A stretch of DNA of 64,000 nucleotides from Enterobacteriaceae bacterium B14 (GTDB lineage Bacteria; Pseudomonadota; Gammaproteobacteria; Enterobacterales; Enterobacteriaceae): NCBI GenBank assembly GCA_000307305.1, contig DF158882.1, positions 159,450 through 223,449 of the forward strand, read 5' to 3'. Under the pieces are notes generated by a model, which saw only the letters and a list, made by a program, of their open reading frames with translations, was not told where the DNA came from and did no database searches. Below, one piece after another: positions 18,371 through 29,138 of this stretch; position 1 is the stretch's first letter; every line of letters begins with the position of its first letter. Position numbers and translations under genes: made by a program.

Positions 18371-21300
18371 CTATTCGGGGCGCAAAGCTTGTACGCTTTC
18401 GACTAAACCAGCGAGTTGATGCACGATCTGGTTGCCGATATCGTGACTCCCTCGGCTGGCAGCACGGTTATGGGTAAACTCCTGTTTGATCTGTGCCCAA
18501 CGCTCTCGCTGTTGTTCATCCAGTGTACCGCGCATTTCTGCCAGTTTTAGCAGGTTTTCCTCTGCCCCGGAGGTGAGAAGCTGAGCTTCGCTAAGGTAGT
18601 GGTCGTCGATTAACTGACGGATCTCATCTTTGTTCATCACAGGCGAAATCTTCTCTACCAGTTTACTCATGTTCCGGTAGCTGCCCTGTAATTTAAACGG
18701 CGGCTCGGTGCGATACTCATCGGCTTGTGCTGCGCTGATGATGTATTGCTGATTAACCTTAAGCAGGGTATCGCGTACGGTGATGAGATGTTGCAACAGC
18801 GTCGTGATATCACGTAGCTCCGTCTCGCTATAACCGTAACTGAGTTGATTCGCGGTGAACGAACGTCCCATAGCGCGATCGACAAGCTGATAGAGGTCAT
18901 TCATATCACGCAATGCCAGTGGGGCTAGCAGAGGGTTAGATGTCAGGCAGTTTTCTATATAGCTAAGTGCGAAAGTTTCTTCCAGCCCACCAAGTACTTC
19001 GCCGAGATTGTAGACATCGGCGCGGTTGGCCAACATATCGGGAATGGTGAAGACTTCGCCCGATTCCGTATAGGGGTTACCCGCCATGACGACGCAGAAT
19101 TTTTTACCCTTGAGATCGTAGGTACGGCTCTGTCCATTCCATACACCTTCAATGCGGCGTGTACCGTCACACAGAGAGATGAATTTCTGTAAAAACTCGG
19201 GATGAGTATGCTGAATATCATCGACATAGAGCATGACGTTATTGCCCATCTCTAAGGCCAGATTGAGCTTCTCTAACTCTTGGCGAGCTGTTGCGTTGTC
19301 CGCCTGCGTTGGGTCGAGTGAATGCACACCATGCCCTAGTGCTGGGCCATTAATTTTCATGAAGATAAGCCCTAACCGGTTAGCGATATACTCCATTAGT
19401 GTGGTTTTACCGTAGCCAGGAGGGGAGATGAGTAGCAGTAATCCCATGAGATCCGTGCGTTTATTTTCACCGACGGTACCCATTTGTTTGGCGAGGTTAT
19501 CTCCGATTATAGGCAGATAGACATCGTTAATCAGTCGGTTACGTACGAAGGAGCTAAGAGGGCGGGCCTTAAATTCGCTTAGGCGAAGATGCTCCCTCTC
19601 TTGTTGAAGCAATGTCTGGCGTGCCCCTTGGTAGCGCTGGAACTCTGGAATAAAGACCTTACGATGTTTGCGTACCCTGCCGAAGAACTCATCGACGGTC
19701 AGTGTGAGTTGGCGGTTTTGAATACGTGGATGCTCTCCCATTAATTCACTAACAGTGAAGCTCAGGTCGATTTGACTGAATCGTCGATTGCTTAAGGCGG
19801 TGGAAGGCAATAGCTCCAGAAGTACGGCTTCAGGGATGTATTCTTGCAATGCTGAGAACTCTTCCTGCGAACATAGACCTGTAAGCCAGTTTTCAGCCAG
19901 TATCCAACATTCACTAATACGCCCCTCCATATTCTCGATAGAGTGGCGATAGTCGGCCCACATATGAGCATCTTCAAGACGTTGTTGTAGGTTTTCTTGT
20001 AGCTGTCGGGCATATTTGCTAAAGACGGTCTCAATGTTTGCTTCACTGAGTAATAGACTCAGATATTCCGCGCCTTGAATGAAGTGGAAATGCTCTGTGG
20101 CAATCGTGTGCTGGGCATAGAAATGTGTTAGCTCAGATTGTATCTCTTGTTGCAATGCAAGAATTCCAGCATCACTCTTGAATAGCTGTTGGATATTTAG
20201 ACTGGTGCGAGCGCGTTCTGGCCATCGAGATACCAGAGGATCATTCTGCTTAAACTGCCAGAATAGGAGTGCAAGTGCTCTCGCTCTAGGGTTAAAGCGT
20301 AGCAAGCCTGCACTTTTCCCAACAGGAAGTAAACGCTGTAAGATGAGTGCGGCATCATAATCGTGAATGCCTTTTTGGTAACCCTCTTTATAGCGAGGAG
20401 AGGCAAAATCACGGACATAACGAACGAGTTCCTCTCGCTGGCCGAGACGCTCTTCTATCTGTTCTAAGGTTAGCCCCTCTTCATGGCGGCTAGCGGTACG
20501 AATTAGCGTCGCTGCGAGATATTCGGCACGATAAACAGTATCGGATTCTGACTCAAGAGAGCTTTGCCAATAAGCTTGCAGTGAGTCTAGAGTTTCATTT
20601 TGAACTCGCTCCTGAAAGTCAGTTCCCGTTAAGTGTAGATATAACCCATCGGAGTGGGGAAGGAGTGTCAGGTCTAGCTCTTGGGTATTCACGCTAAAAC
20701 GGTGCCGGGGACCGAGTTTGATAACGTTACCATCGGCTTCAAAGATCTCTGATTTATCACGCAGCACACGTAGAGCTTGATCTTTTGCGGCCTTAAAGCG
20801 AGCTTCAATATCATCCGCTTTTACGCTGTCTTTCAAATCGCGTAGACGTTCGGCAATATCACGAATCTTCTGCGCCATGGGGTCTGAGGCAAAGAAGGTG
20901 TTTAGCTCTTCTGGTGTATTCAGGCGGGTGACTCGGCGCGGTAAACTATCCAGAATACGTTCTGCCGCGACCTTCAACGATTGAGTCTTGCGTTGGCGCT
21001 CTTCAAGCAACATCTGTTTGTGGCTTTCGAACGTTTCTAGCATCTCTTCGCGTTTGCTAAAGATATCGTTGATGAACGTTTCGTTTTCGCTAAAACGGCT
21101 CTCTAGCTCTTCAAGCTGAACGAGCAGGCGCGATAGCTGTTCATCACAGCGCTCTGGGTCACTAGATTGAGCGAGTGCTGCCGTAATACTCTGACCAAAA
21201 AGCTTAAACTGAGCACCAAACTGGGCGATAGTTTCAACTGATGCCTGCTCTTTGTGGCGTTGCTGGGCGCGAACACGTGTCTGGTTTAAGCGAGCATAGA

Positions 21301-23317
21301 TCTCGGAGATGGCATCGACGATACGAACTTGTTCAGTCGCATCCTCAAATGTGAGTGAGGCCATCAGCGCTGATAGCATATCCAGGTTGCCCGCAGTTTG
21401 CTCCAACTCGGCAAGTGGCACGGTGAGTTGGGCTGCATTTGCTGTTCCTTGAATTTGGGCATCGACTTCGTTTAACCGTAGGATATAGGGCTGCATAGCC
21501 TGTTCGGAGGCGAGGAAGTGAGCACAGTTCTGCGCGATTTCAACGTGGCGGGCCTTAATCGCTTCCGACATGGCATTGATACGATCCAAATCGATATAGC
21601 GGCGATCGCGTAGCGTAATGAGTAAGCCCTGTTGAGCATTAAGATCGTTGAGCGCATCAATGTAGGCCTGAACGCTTTCCCACTCTTCGCCTATTAACGT
21701 ATTAAGTAGCTGTTTCTGGCGTGTCTCTGCCTCAGCCATTTCGCGGGCGGACTGTTTACGAATACTCTCAACTTTCTCATATTCATCTAATACATGTTCG
21801 CTGGTACTGATGATTTCACGCAGCAGTTCAGAAACGCCTATTTGCTGCTTATCGTCCAGCCAGTAGTAGTTGTCGAAGAGCTTGCGAGTATCCGTACTTA
21901 GTTTTTCATAAATCTGTGAAGAAACTTCTAGCGACTCCGTTACCCGGGCAACTTGATACAACTCAGAGATACCACGAACTAGCTCAGCATTGCCGATTCT
22001 TCCCATGAAGGTATTTTTTGTTGGCTGGAGTGCGGCAAATTCTTCGGTGTAATAGGGGGTTTGCCAGACTTGAATTGGGTGAATGCGTGTTGGCTCGGTA
22101 TCGTCGCCAGAGAAGATAACCATGCGGCCATCTTCCATCATTGCATAGCCGTGGCTGTAGATCGGGTTTTGGAGTTGGCGACGGATCATGTTGTAGTTGA
22201 ACAGCGCAAGCTCACCTTCTTCTGGTTGATAGAAGATATAGAGTACATCTTCGCCGTTAGGCGATCGGCGAATACGGCGAAAACGCATGCCTTGCATCGA
22301 CTGCTCGAAAGTCTTGTATTCACCACTTTGCAGATAGTAACCACCGGGGAAGATGATACCGTGATCTTCTGGCAACTGAACACAGGCTTCACCAATCGCG
22401 TCGATTCGAATGACTTTTTGAGTGAGAGTATTAAAGACAAGATAGCGCCATGCCTCTTCACGATAAGGCTGAATCTTTAGCAGGATTAGGCTGCCGACCT
22501 TGGCATACTCAATCTGTGCATCAATAAGAGATTGGTTTTTGTCTAGAACGTCTTCCTGATAGATGCCTAGGCCATCTTCGGTATTGTTCTCGATTTTCAC
22601 TGTCAGGTCGCCATTCACCGTTTCAACGAAAACGGTGTCGAGAATGTTCATGTGCGGATGACGACCGCTGACAGCATTTTCTCGAGTGGTTTTCTGCCAC
22701 TCAAAATCATAAGGCGGGGGAAGGGCGATATCACGTTCACCACGGTTATCGATATAACGAATCTCTTTGCGATCGCTTGAGATAGACCAGCGGAAGACGC
22801 GAATATCTGAGATACGTTCGCCTATCTGGAAGCTGGCTAGGATCTTTCCATCACGCTCTAAAAGTTGTAGCAGGCGAGTATTTTTGTAATAGGTGTATAA
22901 CTCGTTAAAGTCCTGCACGAAGCTGGGAATGTTGAGAAACGAGTTCTCTAAATCGACGGGATCGGCTTCGAATTCGCCCTCTCTTTCCACAAGACGATAG
23001 AGAGAAAAGACATCGTTTATGTTGGTTTCGCGTTTTAGGCCAATGAAGACGTTGTAGCCAAACAGTAGCCACTCGCCTACTCGCACAATATCACGTGCCT
23101 GACAGTTGTTTTCAGTGCGGATGCGAGTTCTGGCGATGATATCTAACTGGCTGCTGCCGAACTCATCTAAGCGCTGCTGGTTGAGTTCATTCGTTCTGTT
23201 TAGAAGTTGGCGGCCTTGTTCATTTAACCGTTTTTGCAGGATCTCATAAGCTCCGCCTTCCGCTACGGCGATATCTAGTAATTCTTGTTCTCGTTGGGTG
23301 TCTTGAGTGTCAGTCAT
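18371..23317 (-). CDS. Giant DUF3686/AAA+ ATPase ('DNA repair ATPase')
   Basis: A 1648-residue cytosolic protein. The first 500 or so residues match what I know as DUF3686 (blocks such as RTENNCQARDIV and GYAMMEDGRMVIFSGDD, beta-propeller-like). Long coiled coil occupies about 500-950. A C-terminal AAA+ domain has Walker A PPGYGKTT near 1299 and Walker B MLYVDD near 1362. Databases call such proteins DNA repair ATPases, but I know of no firm functional evidence. The frame opens at 23353; the ATG at 23317 (MTDTQDTQ) has GGAG 9 nt upstream. It follows the flotillin gene by 86 nt and precedes the PLD gene by 41 nt, implying one operon. Confidence 0.85.
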   Translation of the reverse strand: MTDTQDTQREQELLDIAVAEGGAYEILQKRLNEQGRQLLNRTNELNQQRLDEFGSSQLDIIARTRIRTENNCQARDIVRVGEWLLFGYNVFIGLKRETNINDVFSLYRLVEREGEFEADPVDLENSFLNIPSFVQDFNELYTYYKNTRLLQLLERDGKILASFQIGERISDIRVFRWSISSDRKEIRYIDNRGERDIALPPPYDFEWQKTTRENAVSGRHPHMNILDTVFVETVNGDLTVKIENNTEDGLGIYQEDVLDKNQSLIDAQIEYAKVGSLILLKIQPYREEAWRYLVFNTLTQKVIRIDAIGEACVQLPEDHGIIFPGGYYLQSGEYKTFEQSMQGMRFRRIRRSPNGEDVLYIFYQPEEGELALFNYNMIRRQLQNPIYSHGYAMMEDGRMVIFSGDDTEPTRIHPIQVWQTPYYTEEFAALQPTKNTFMGRIGNAELVRGISELYQVARVTESLEVSSQIYEKLSTDTRKLFDNYYWLDDKQQIGVSELLREIISTSEHVLDEYEKVESIRKQSAREMAEAETRQKQLLNTLIGEEWESVQAYIDALNDLNAQQGLLITLRDRRYIDLDRINAMSEAIKARHVEIAQNCAHFLASEQAMQPYILRLNEVDAQIQGTANAAQLTVPLAELEQTAGNLDMLSALMASLTFEDATEQVRIVDAISEIYARLNQTRVRAQQRHKEQASVETIAQFGAQFKLFGQSITAALAQSSDPERCDEQLSRLLVQLEELESRFSENETFINDIFSKREEMLETFESHKQMLLEERQRKTQSLKVAAERILDSLPRRVTRLNTPEELNTFFASDPMAQKIRDIAERLRDLKDSVKADDIEARFKAAKDQALRVLRDKSEIFEADGNVIKLGPRHRFSVNTQELDLTLLPHSDGLYLHLTGTDFQERVQNETLDSLQAYWQSSLESESDTVYRAEYLAATLIRTASRHEEGLTLEQIEERLGQREELVRYVRDFASPRYKEGYQKGIHDYDAALILQRLLPVGKSAGLLRFNPRARALALLFWQFKQNDPLVSRWPERARTSLNIQQLFKSDAGILALQQEIQSELTHFYAQHTIATEHFHFIQGAEYLSLLLSEANIETVFSKYARQLQENLQQRLEDAHMWADYRHSIENMEGRISECWILAENWLTGLCSQEEFSALQEYIPEAVLLELLPSTALSNRRFSQIDLSFTVSELMGEHPRIQNRQLTLTVDEFFGRVRKHRKVFIPEFQRYQGARQTLLQQEREHLRLSEFKARPLSSFVRNRLINDVYLPIIGDNLAKQMGTVGENKRTDLMGLLLLISPPGYGKTTLMEYIANRLGLIFMKINGPALGHGVHSLDPTQADNATARQELEKLNLALEMGNNVMLYVDDIQHTHPEFLQKFISLCDGTRRIEGVWNGQSRTYDLKGKKFCVVMAGNPYTESGEVFTIPDMLANRADVYNLGEVLGGLEETFALSYIENCLTSNPLLAPLALRDMNDLYQLVDRAMGRSFTANQLSYGYSETELRDITTLLQHLITVRDTLLKVNQQYIISAAQADEYRTEPPFKLQGSYRNMSKLVEKISPVMNKDEIRQLIDDHYLSEAQLLTSGAEENLLKLAEMRGTLDEQQRERWAQIKQEFTHNRAASRGSHDIGNQIVHQLAGLVESVQALRPE

Positions 23318-23403
23318 ATTTGCCGCTCCGTGGTACAGCAGATATAACGCCACACTAGCAATAATGTGGCGTTATAAGGTGATTAAACACATACAAGGAA
23401 GAA

Positions 23404-25536
23404 CTATTCTTCCGATGAGTGCTCCTGCTTGGAGGTGTTTTTTGTTTCCTCTATGAGCGTGCTTTTTGGGTTCGTAAACTGAGAAATCAGTGCTTGAACT
23501 GCCGGGTCTTGTAGCAGAGTTTCGGCTGTACTTGCCTCTTTGGTGCTTAACAATCGTTGCATAACTTGTTGTACCAGAGGGCTCTTACTCACCACGCCTT
23601 CAATGGCTTTGCCCACAGAGAGGGAGCGAGAGAAGTTTTCGAAGTAGTTACCTTCACCACCAACAATCTCGATATTAGCTTTACCCAGCGCCGTAGACAG
23701 GACTTCGGCCTGATCTTTCGCGATCTCTTTGTTAGCTGCAATTGCCGCCATCGCTTCGTCGAAGGTTTTCTCCAGACTGAGACGGAACTCTTCGTGGCCG
23801 CGTGCCGTATCGTTTAGGCTACCCAAGGCATTGAACTTTTCAGTCAGGCCTTTCGCTTCAGAGAGTAGACGCTCACGGATAACCTGGGCTTCAGCCATAC
23901 CTTGTTTTTCGGCTGCATTCGCTTTCGCGATACCTACTTGTTCTTCACCACGCGCTTGCGCCACTAGTTTTTCTTCCAGCACTTTTGCATCAGCCAAGCC
24001 CTGTTTCTCGGAGGCATCAGCTTGCGCCTCTAGCACTCGTACCTTCGCCATGCCTTGCTCTTCATCACCACGTGCTTCCGCCAACATACGTTCGGAGAGG
24101 ACTCTAGCCTGAACTAGACCTTCTTTCTCTTCAGCGGCGGCTAACGCCTGACGAACTCGGGCGTCAGCAAGACCTGATGCTGCTTGTTCGGCCTCAGTAC
24201 CTTCTGCAAGGCGAATTTTTGCTTCGGCCGTTTTTGCTGCTGCTTCGAGTTCAGCTTGCGCCATGGTAGTGACTTCTAATGCTTTATGTTTCGCTGAATT
24301 TTCATCGGCTTCTGCCTGCTTAACTTGGCGTACCAAGTCTTGTTCAGCCTCGGCCTGTGCATGGAGAATAGTAACTTGTTTTAGGCGGTCAGCCTCAGAT
24401 ACTGCACGTACTTCTTTAATGCGTTCCTCTTCTTGTGCAACGGTCTTTTCAACGGCAACACGCTCACGGATTACGTTAGCAATATTCGTACGTTCTTCTT
24501 CTAACGCTTTCTCTTTTTCGATAGTTTGCAGTTCAACTTCTCGTTGACGTGCAACAACTTCAAGCTGCTTGGCGCGTTCCACTCGTTCGATTTCGATGCT
24601 AACCGCACGAGCACGGTTTTGCTGTGCGACTTCCACTTCGCGTTGGCGGTTCTCTTCGCGGATTTCGATCTCTTGCTGGGTCTGGATACGAGCCTGCTCT
24701 GATTTCAAGCGTTCCTCTTCCTGAACCTTCGCCGTCTCTGCTTCTTCACGAGCACGGATCGTATCAATTTCACGTTTCTGACGTGCTTCGGCATCGGCCT
24801 GCTGGCGTTCTAAGGAGAGCGTTGCCTCACGGGTTTCTACGTTCTTTTTCTTGATCGCTAGCTCTTGGTTACGTTCCAGTTCGTTAGTAATAATGTTCTG
24901 GTTGGCGGTTAGCTCAGTGATCTTACGGATACCTTCGGCATCCATAATATTGTTTGGATCGAGTGACGTCTTCGGCGTTTGCTCTAAATAGTCGATAGCT
25001 ACGTCTTCTAGTGCATAACCGTTTAAGTCGTTGCCAATAACTTCGATGATGTGGTTACGGAAGGTTTGACGATCTTCAAACAGCTTAACGAATTCTGTCT
25101 GTTTACCGACGGTTTTCAGCGCTTCAGAGAACTTAGCATTGAAGAGTGCATTAACTGCGGGATGGTCACTAGCACGCTCGACACCAATAGATTTTGCGAC
25201 TTTCAGAACGTCTTCACGAGTTTCGTTAACACGTAGGTAAAATGCCACGGTAATGTCTGCACGGAGGTTGTCTTTACAAATCAGACCATCTTTGCCACGG
25301 CGGTCAACTTCCATCGTGATCAGAGAGATGCGCATGAACTCTTTTTTGTGAATGACAGGTAAAACTAGCGCACCTGTAAATTTGACTTTCGGTTGGCTAG
25401 AAAGGTCGTTCACAATCAGTGCGGTACCCTGGGGGACTTTGATATAGAAAGCTTTAAACAGAGCAAGTAGGGCAAGTATTATAAGGATAACACTACCCGC
25501 GGTAATGAGGAAGGGCATAAAAACTTCAATATCCAT
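23404..25536 (-). CDS. Flotillin-like SPFH membrane scaffold protein
   Basis: A 710-residue flotillin-type protein. One N-terminal membrane segment (about 8-28) is followed by an SPFH/band-7 domain (about 30-205) and a very long alanine/glutamate-rich coiled coil (about 210-580) containing at least three degenerate copies of a unit with EARG...GMAxA...EKQG. The C-terminal part has the QDPAVQALISQF and TAETLLQD blocks. Flotillins oligomerise into membrane cages or microdomains. It is longer than E. coli YqiK (553). Its gene follows an NfeD-like gene, the classic flotillin partner, and precedes the giant ATPase. Confidence 0.9.
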   Translation of the reverse strand: MDIEVFMPFLITAGSVILIILALLALFKAFYIKVPQGTALIVNDLSSQPKVKFTGALVLPVIHKKEFMRISLITMEVDRRGKDGLICKDNLRADITVAFYLRVNETREDVLKVAKSIGVERASDHPAVNALFNAKFSEALKTVGKQTEFVKLFEDRQTFRNHIIEVIGNDLNGYALEDVAIDYLEQTPKTSLDPNNIMDAEGIRKITELTANQNIITNELERNQELAIKKKNVETREATLSLERQQADAEARQKREIDTIRAREEAETAKVQEEERLKSEQARIQTQQEIEIREENRQREVEVAQQNRARAVSIEIERVERAKQLEVVARQREVELQTIEKEKALEEERTNIANVIRERVAVEKTVAQEEERIKEVRAVSEADRLKQVTILHAQAEAEQDLVRQVKQAEADENSAKHKALEVTTMAQAELEAAAKTAEAKIRLAEGTEAEQAASGLADARVRQALAAAEEKEGLVQARVLSERMLAEARGDEEQGMAKVRVLEAQADASEKQGLADAKVLEEKLVAQARGEEQVGIAKANAAEKQGMAEAQVIRERLLSEAKGLTEKFNALGSLNDTARGHEEFRLSLEKTFDEAMAAIAANKEIAKDQAEVLSTALGKANIEIVGGEGNYFENFSRSLSVGKAIEGVVSKSPLVQQVMQRLLSTKEASTAETLLQDPAVQALISQFTNPKSTLIEETKNTSKQEHSSEE

Positions 25537-25637
25537 AGATGAAACTCCCTGCTATCAAAAGTATTATAGGAAAAGGTGAAAATTATATAAATATGACTAA
25601 TGTTATATCACACATGTATAGAGCCTAATAAACGAGC

Positions 25638-26285
25638 TTAAGCAAATCCTCTGAATTCCAATTCGCTTACCACTGTGTAGCTATTTTCGCTTGGGTTGTA
25701 TTCAACAATCACAACGTGGTCACCCGTAGTAAAGGCATTTTCTTCTGGCGCACGTATTTTCAGAATGAGTCCTGCGCCGCCATCTTCTAGAACAGCTTCA
25801 CCATGTTGTGGGGTAACTCGAAAACTTCTAACGACGACCTGCCGCCCCATTAGCGTCTGGCTTGTCATCGCTTCATTTTTCATAAGATTGAGCCAGCGAC
25901 GCAGAGGTTGGACGGTAATGGAGGTTAAGAACAATGCGGCAAAGGCGACGAGAATAAGGGCGATAAAGCCGATAAGGTAACTCAGTATGCCAAAAGATAA
26001 TCTATCTAGTAGAAGGTATTGGCAAAAATAGCTGATGAACCATGCATAGAGTGCAAAGATGCTAAACGTAATAGTGACGGGAATACCGGTTAAGCGAAAT
26101 TTGATGAGTAGCCCTGATAGCCCAGTAACAGGAATATCACTATCGGTACTCGGAATATCAATGTCTAAACTATCCATATCCAGCAGTCCAACGGCGGTAA
26201 TCAGCCAATAGATGATGACAATCACCAATAATAGACTGTAGAGGAAGGTAGGGAAGGAGAGCGAATGTTGTAAGAATAGAATCAT
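25638..26285 (-). CDS. NfeD-like/OB-fold inner-membrane protein, flotillin partner
   Basis: A 215-residue membrane protein with about three hydrophobic segments (12-34, 75-95, 100-125) and a C-terminal beta-rich domain (about 140-210; LMGRQVVVRSFRVTP and FTTGDHVVIVEYNP) consistent with the OB fold of NfeD proteins. NfeD genes sit next to flotillin genes across bacteria (yqiJ-yqiK in E. coli) and help stabilise them. AAGG precedes the ATG at 26285. It is the first gene of the minus-strand NfeD-flotillin-ATPase-PLD unit. Confidence 0.8.
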   Translation of the reverse strand: MILFLQHSLSFPTFLYSLLLVIVIIYWLITAVGLLDMDSLDIDIPSTDSDIPVTGLSGLLIKFRLTGIPVTITFSIFALYAWFISYFCQYLLLDRLSFGILSYLIGFIALILVAFAALFLTSITVQPLRRWLNLMKNEAMTSQTLMGRQVVVRSFRVTPQHGEAVLEDGGAGLILKIRAPEENAFTTGDHVVIVEYNPSENSYTVVSELEFRGFA

Positions 26286-26503
26286 TAAACAACCTTGTAT
26301 ACTGAAGATAAATGTACGCGAAGGCGTCCCTGTTAAATCGAGCTCTCACAAGATAATTTGAGCTGCATGAAGCAGATAATGCATTTGGCAGTATGTGCGA
26401 TAAAAGCTTATGGGATCGGGTAATAATGAGCAAGGTTATTTCGACGATAAGTGCCGAAAAAGAGTGTTTAAAAGATAAGCTAAGAATAACTATCTAATAG
26501 ACA

Positions 26504-26534
26504 TAAAAAAACGGAGCATGATGCTCCGTTTTCA
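26504..26534 (-). terminator. Terminator of ptsHI-crr
   Basis: AACGGAGCAT pairs with ATGCTCCGTT with almost no loop (26510-26530), and on the minus strand a run of seven T follows. It lies 14 nt after the crr stop, so it closes the pts operon. Confidence 0.85.
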
Positions 26535-26547
26535 GACTAATCAGCGA

Positions 26548-27057
26548 TTATTTTTTGATACGAATAATCGGTGTTTCGCCAACAACAACAGTACCAGAGA
26601 GCTTGGTGAGATCTTTAATCTCATCCATGTTGGAGATAACGACTGGGGTCAGTGTAGATTTTGCTTTTTCTTCAAGTAAAGCAAGATCGAATTCAATAAC
26701 TAAGTCGCCTCTTTTAACGCGCTGGCCTTCTTCTGCAATGCGTTTAAAGCCTTCACCTTTTAGCTCGACGGTATCAATACCGAAGTGAACAAAAAGCTCA
26801 ATTCCACTATCAGATGCGATAGAGAATGCATGATTGGTTTCAAAAATTTTACCAATAACACCGTCAACAGGAGCAACGATCTTGTTACCAGTCGGTTTTA
26901 TCGCGATGCCATCACCAACAATTTTTTCTGCAAATACAACATCAGGGACATCTTCAATGTTGACGATTTCACCTGATAGAGGAGCAAAAATTTCGATAAC
27001 GCCCGTGTCTTTCTTGTCATCTGAAACCAGCGACTTCAGCTTATCAAACAGACCCAT
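26548..27057 (-). CDS. crr: PTS glucose-specific enzyme IIA (Crr)
   Basis: Cytosolic phosphocarrier that passes phosphate from HPr to sugar-specific IIBC proteins and signals carbon status through adenylate cyclase activation and inducer exclusion. The 169-residue length equals E. coli. The phosphorylated histidine is His91 in ELFVHFGID (His90 in mature numbering) and its partner is His76 in ETNHAF. It is the last gene of ptsH-ptsI-crr, 50 nt after ptsI, and is followed by a terminator. Confidence 0.98.
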   Translation of the reverse strand: MGLFDKLKSLVSDDKKDTGVIEIFAPLSGEIVNIEDVPDVVFAEKIVGDGIAIKPTGNKIVAPVDGVIGKIFETNHAFSIASDSGIELFVHFGIDTVELKGEGFKRIAEEGQRVKRGDLVIEFDLALLEEKAKSTLTPVVISNMDEIKDLTKLSGTVVVGETPIIRIKK

Positions 27058-27107
27058 GATCTTCTCCTAGCAATAGTATTTGGCGACGTTCCAGTCGAAC
27101 TCGGAAC

Positions 27108-28835
27108 CTAGCAGAGAGTCTTTTCTTCAATGAACTTATTGACCAAGTTCGTTAACTCTTCTGCTGTTGGTTGTGCTAGAGCTTGCTCTGCCAATACCTT
27201 CACATCTTCAAAGTTCGTATTACGAATGATTTTTTTGATGCGAGGAATTGAAATAGCACTCATGCTGAATTCATCCAATCCCATACCTAATAGTAGTAGT
27301 GTTGCACGCTCATCACCTGCAAGTTCACCACACATACCGGTCCATTTCCCTTCAGCGTGTGACGCATCAATCACTTGCTTGATGAGCGTTAACACGGACG
27401 GAGACATTGGGTTATAGAGATGAGAAATCAGCTCGTTTCCACGATCCACTGCTAGAGTATACTGTGTTAAATCGTTAGTCCCAATACTAAAGAAGTCGAC
27501 TTCCTTCGCCAGATGGTGCGCGATGGTCGCTGCAGCAGGGGTTTCAACCATAACACCGACTTCAATTTTCTCGTCAAAGGCTTTGTTTTCAGCCTTCAGC
27601 TGCGCTTTTAGCATATCCAATTCAGCTTTTAGTAAACGTACTTCTTCAACCGAAATAATCATCGGGAACATAATACGCAGTTTACCGAAAGAGGAAGCTC
27701 GCAGAATAGCGCGCAACTGAGCGTGAAGAATTTCTTTGCGATCTAAGCAGATACGGATTGCACGCCAGCCTAAGAATGGGTTCTCTTCTTTTGGCAGATT
27801 CATGTATGGCAGGTCTTTATCACCGCCAATATCCATAGTACGCACGATAACAGCTTGCTCACCAACAGCTTCTGCTACGGCTTTGTATGCTTGGAATTGC
27901 TCTTCTTCGGTTGGGAATGCATCGCGGTCCATAAATAGGAATTCGGTACGATAAAGGCCAACGCCCTCAGCACCATTACGCTCTGCGCCTGCTACGTCAC
28001 GGACGGTACCGATGTTCGCACAGACTTCAACCTGATGACCGTCCAGTGTGATGGCTGGCAGATCTTTTAATTTAGTTAGCTCATTCTTCTCAGTAACATA
28101 CTGAGTTTGTACGGCTTTAATTTGGTCGACAGTGTCTGCTGGCGGGTTGACATAAATCTGCCCGTTTACCGCATCCAGAATCAGATAGTCGCCATTTTTA
28201 ATTTCGCTGGTTGCATTGCTGGTACCCACAATCGCAGGCAGTTCTAAAGAACGCGCCATGATAGAGGTATGAGAAGTACGACCACCTAGATCGGTGATGA
28301 AACCCAGTACTTTATCCAGATTTAACTGAGCTGTTTCTGATGGTGTTAGGTCTTTAGCAACCAGAACTACTTCTTCCTGGATAGCACTGAGATCGACAAT
28401 GTGCAGATCCAGAATGTTTTTCAAAAGGCGTTTACCAATATCACGAACATCGGCAGCACGCTCTTTTAGATATTCATCATCAAGCTCTTCTAACGCAATT
28501 GCTTGACCTTCAATAACGCTGTGGACTGCGGCATCGGCAGACAGCTTCTCGTCGGTGATTAGGGCTATGATTTCTTGCTCAAGCTCTTCATCTTCCAATA
28601 GCATGATATGGCCTTCGAAGATTGCAGCTTTCTCTTCACCCAGAGTTTCGCTAGCTTTAATTCTGATAGCCTCTAGCTGAGAAGACGCTTTTCCGCGGCC
28701 TTCTTTGAAACGTACAATCTCCTGCTCGACCTGCTCTGCAGTAATTTTTTTCCGGTTGACGATAATCTCATCTTCGATCAACAAAAGAGCTTTGCCGAAA
28801 GCGATGCCCGGGGAAACTAATATACCTGAAATCAT
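27108..28835 (-). CDS. ptsI: PTS enzyme I (phosphoenolpyruvate-protein phosphotransferase)
   Basis: Transfers phosphate from phosphoenolpyruvate to HPr, the first step of PTS sugar uptake. The 575-residue protein has the N-terminal HPr-binding and phosphohistidine domain with His189 in [12 protein letters not shown], and the C-terminal PEP-binding TIM barrel with [17 protein letters not shown] and the active-site cysteine in [10 protein letters not shown]. Length equals E. coli. It lies 45 nt after ptsH in the same transcript. Confidence 0.98.
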   Translation of the reverse strand: MISGILVSPGIAFGKALLLIEDEIIVNRKKITAEQVEQEIVRFKEGRGKASSQLEAIRIKASETLGEEKAAIFEGHIMLLEDEELEQEIIALITDEKLSADAAVHSVIEGQAIALEELDDEYLKERAADVRDIGKRLLKNILDLHIVDLSAIQEEVVLVAKDLTPSETAQLNLDKVLGFITDLGGRTSHTSIMARSLELPAIVGTSNATSEIKNGDYLILDAVNGQIYVNPPADTVDQIKAVQTQYVTEKNELTKLKDLPAITLDGHQVEVCANIGTVRDVAGAERNGAEGVGLYRTEFLFMDRDAFPTEEEQFQAYKAVAEAVGEQAVIVRTMDIGGDKDLPYMNLPKEENPFLGWRAIRICLDRKEILHAQLRAILRASSFGKLRIMFPMIISVEEVRLLKAELDMLKAQLKAENKAFDEKIEVGVMVETPAAATIAHHLAKEVDFFSIGTNDLTQYTLAVDRGNELISHLYNPMSPSVLTLIKQVIDASHAEGKWTGMCGELAGDERATLLLLGMGLDEFSMSAISIPRIKKIIRNTNFEDVKVLAEQALAQPTAEELTNLVNKFIEEKTLC

Positions 28836-28880
28836 AACCCTACCCTTGCTGTTGTTTGGTGTTAACTTTGATGTCCGAAT

Positions 28881-29138
28881 TTATTCGAGTTCAGCCATCA
28901 GTTTTACCAAATGCTCAACGGCTTGTTGCTCGTCTTCACCTTCAGCTGAAATAGTAACAACAGTACCTTGGGTTAAGCCCAAAGTTTGCAGCTTGAACAG
29001 GCTTTTCGCGCTAGCGCTTTTGCCTGAAGAGAGCACAGAGATGTCGGAAGTAAAGGCTTTTGCTTCTTTGACGAACTGAGCGGCAGGACGAGTATGAAGG
29101 CCGTTTGGTGCGGTGATAGTCACTTCTTGCTGGTACAT
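28881..29138 (-). CDS. ptsH: PTS phosphocarrier HPr
   Basis: The 85-residue general phosphocarrier with His15 in [10 protein letters not shown] and Ser46 in [10 protein letters not shown]. The frame opens at 29168, but the ATG at 29138 follows a GGGGAA ribosome binding site and gives MYQQEVTI, the E. coli-like N-terminus and exact length. It heads ptsH-ptsI-crr. Confidence 0.98.
   Translation of the reverse strand: MYQQEVTITAPNGLHTRPAAQFVKEAKAFTSDISVLSSGKSASAKSLFKLQTLGLTQGTVVTISAEGEDEQQAVEHLVKLMAELE

Noticed and set aside
22061-22480. 139-codon plus-strand ORF opposite the giant ATPase
   Set aside because: Antisense shadow of a conserved coding frame, with no ribosome binding site or recognisable family.
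24263-24547. Plus-strand ORFs rich in Ser/Ala/Arg opposite the flotillin gene
   Set aside because: They arise from the complement of the Ala/Glu/Arg-rich coiled coil and show no independent coding signals.
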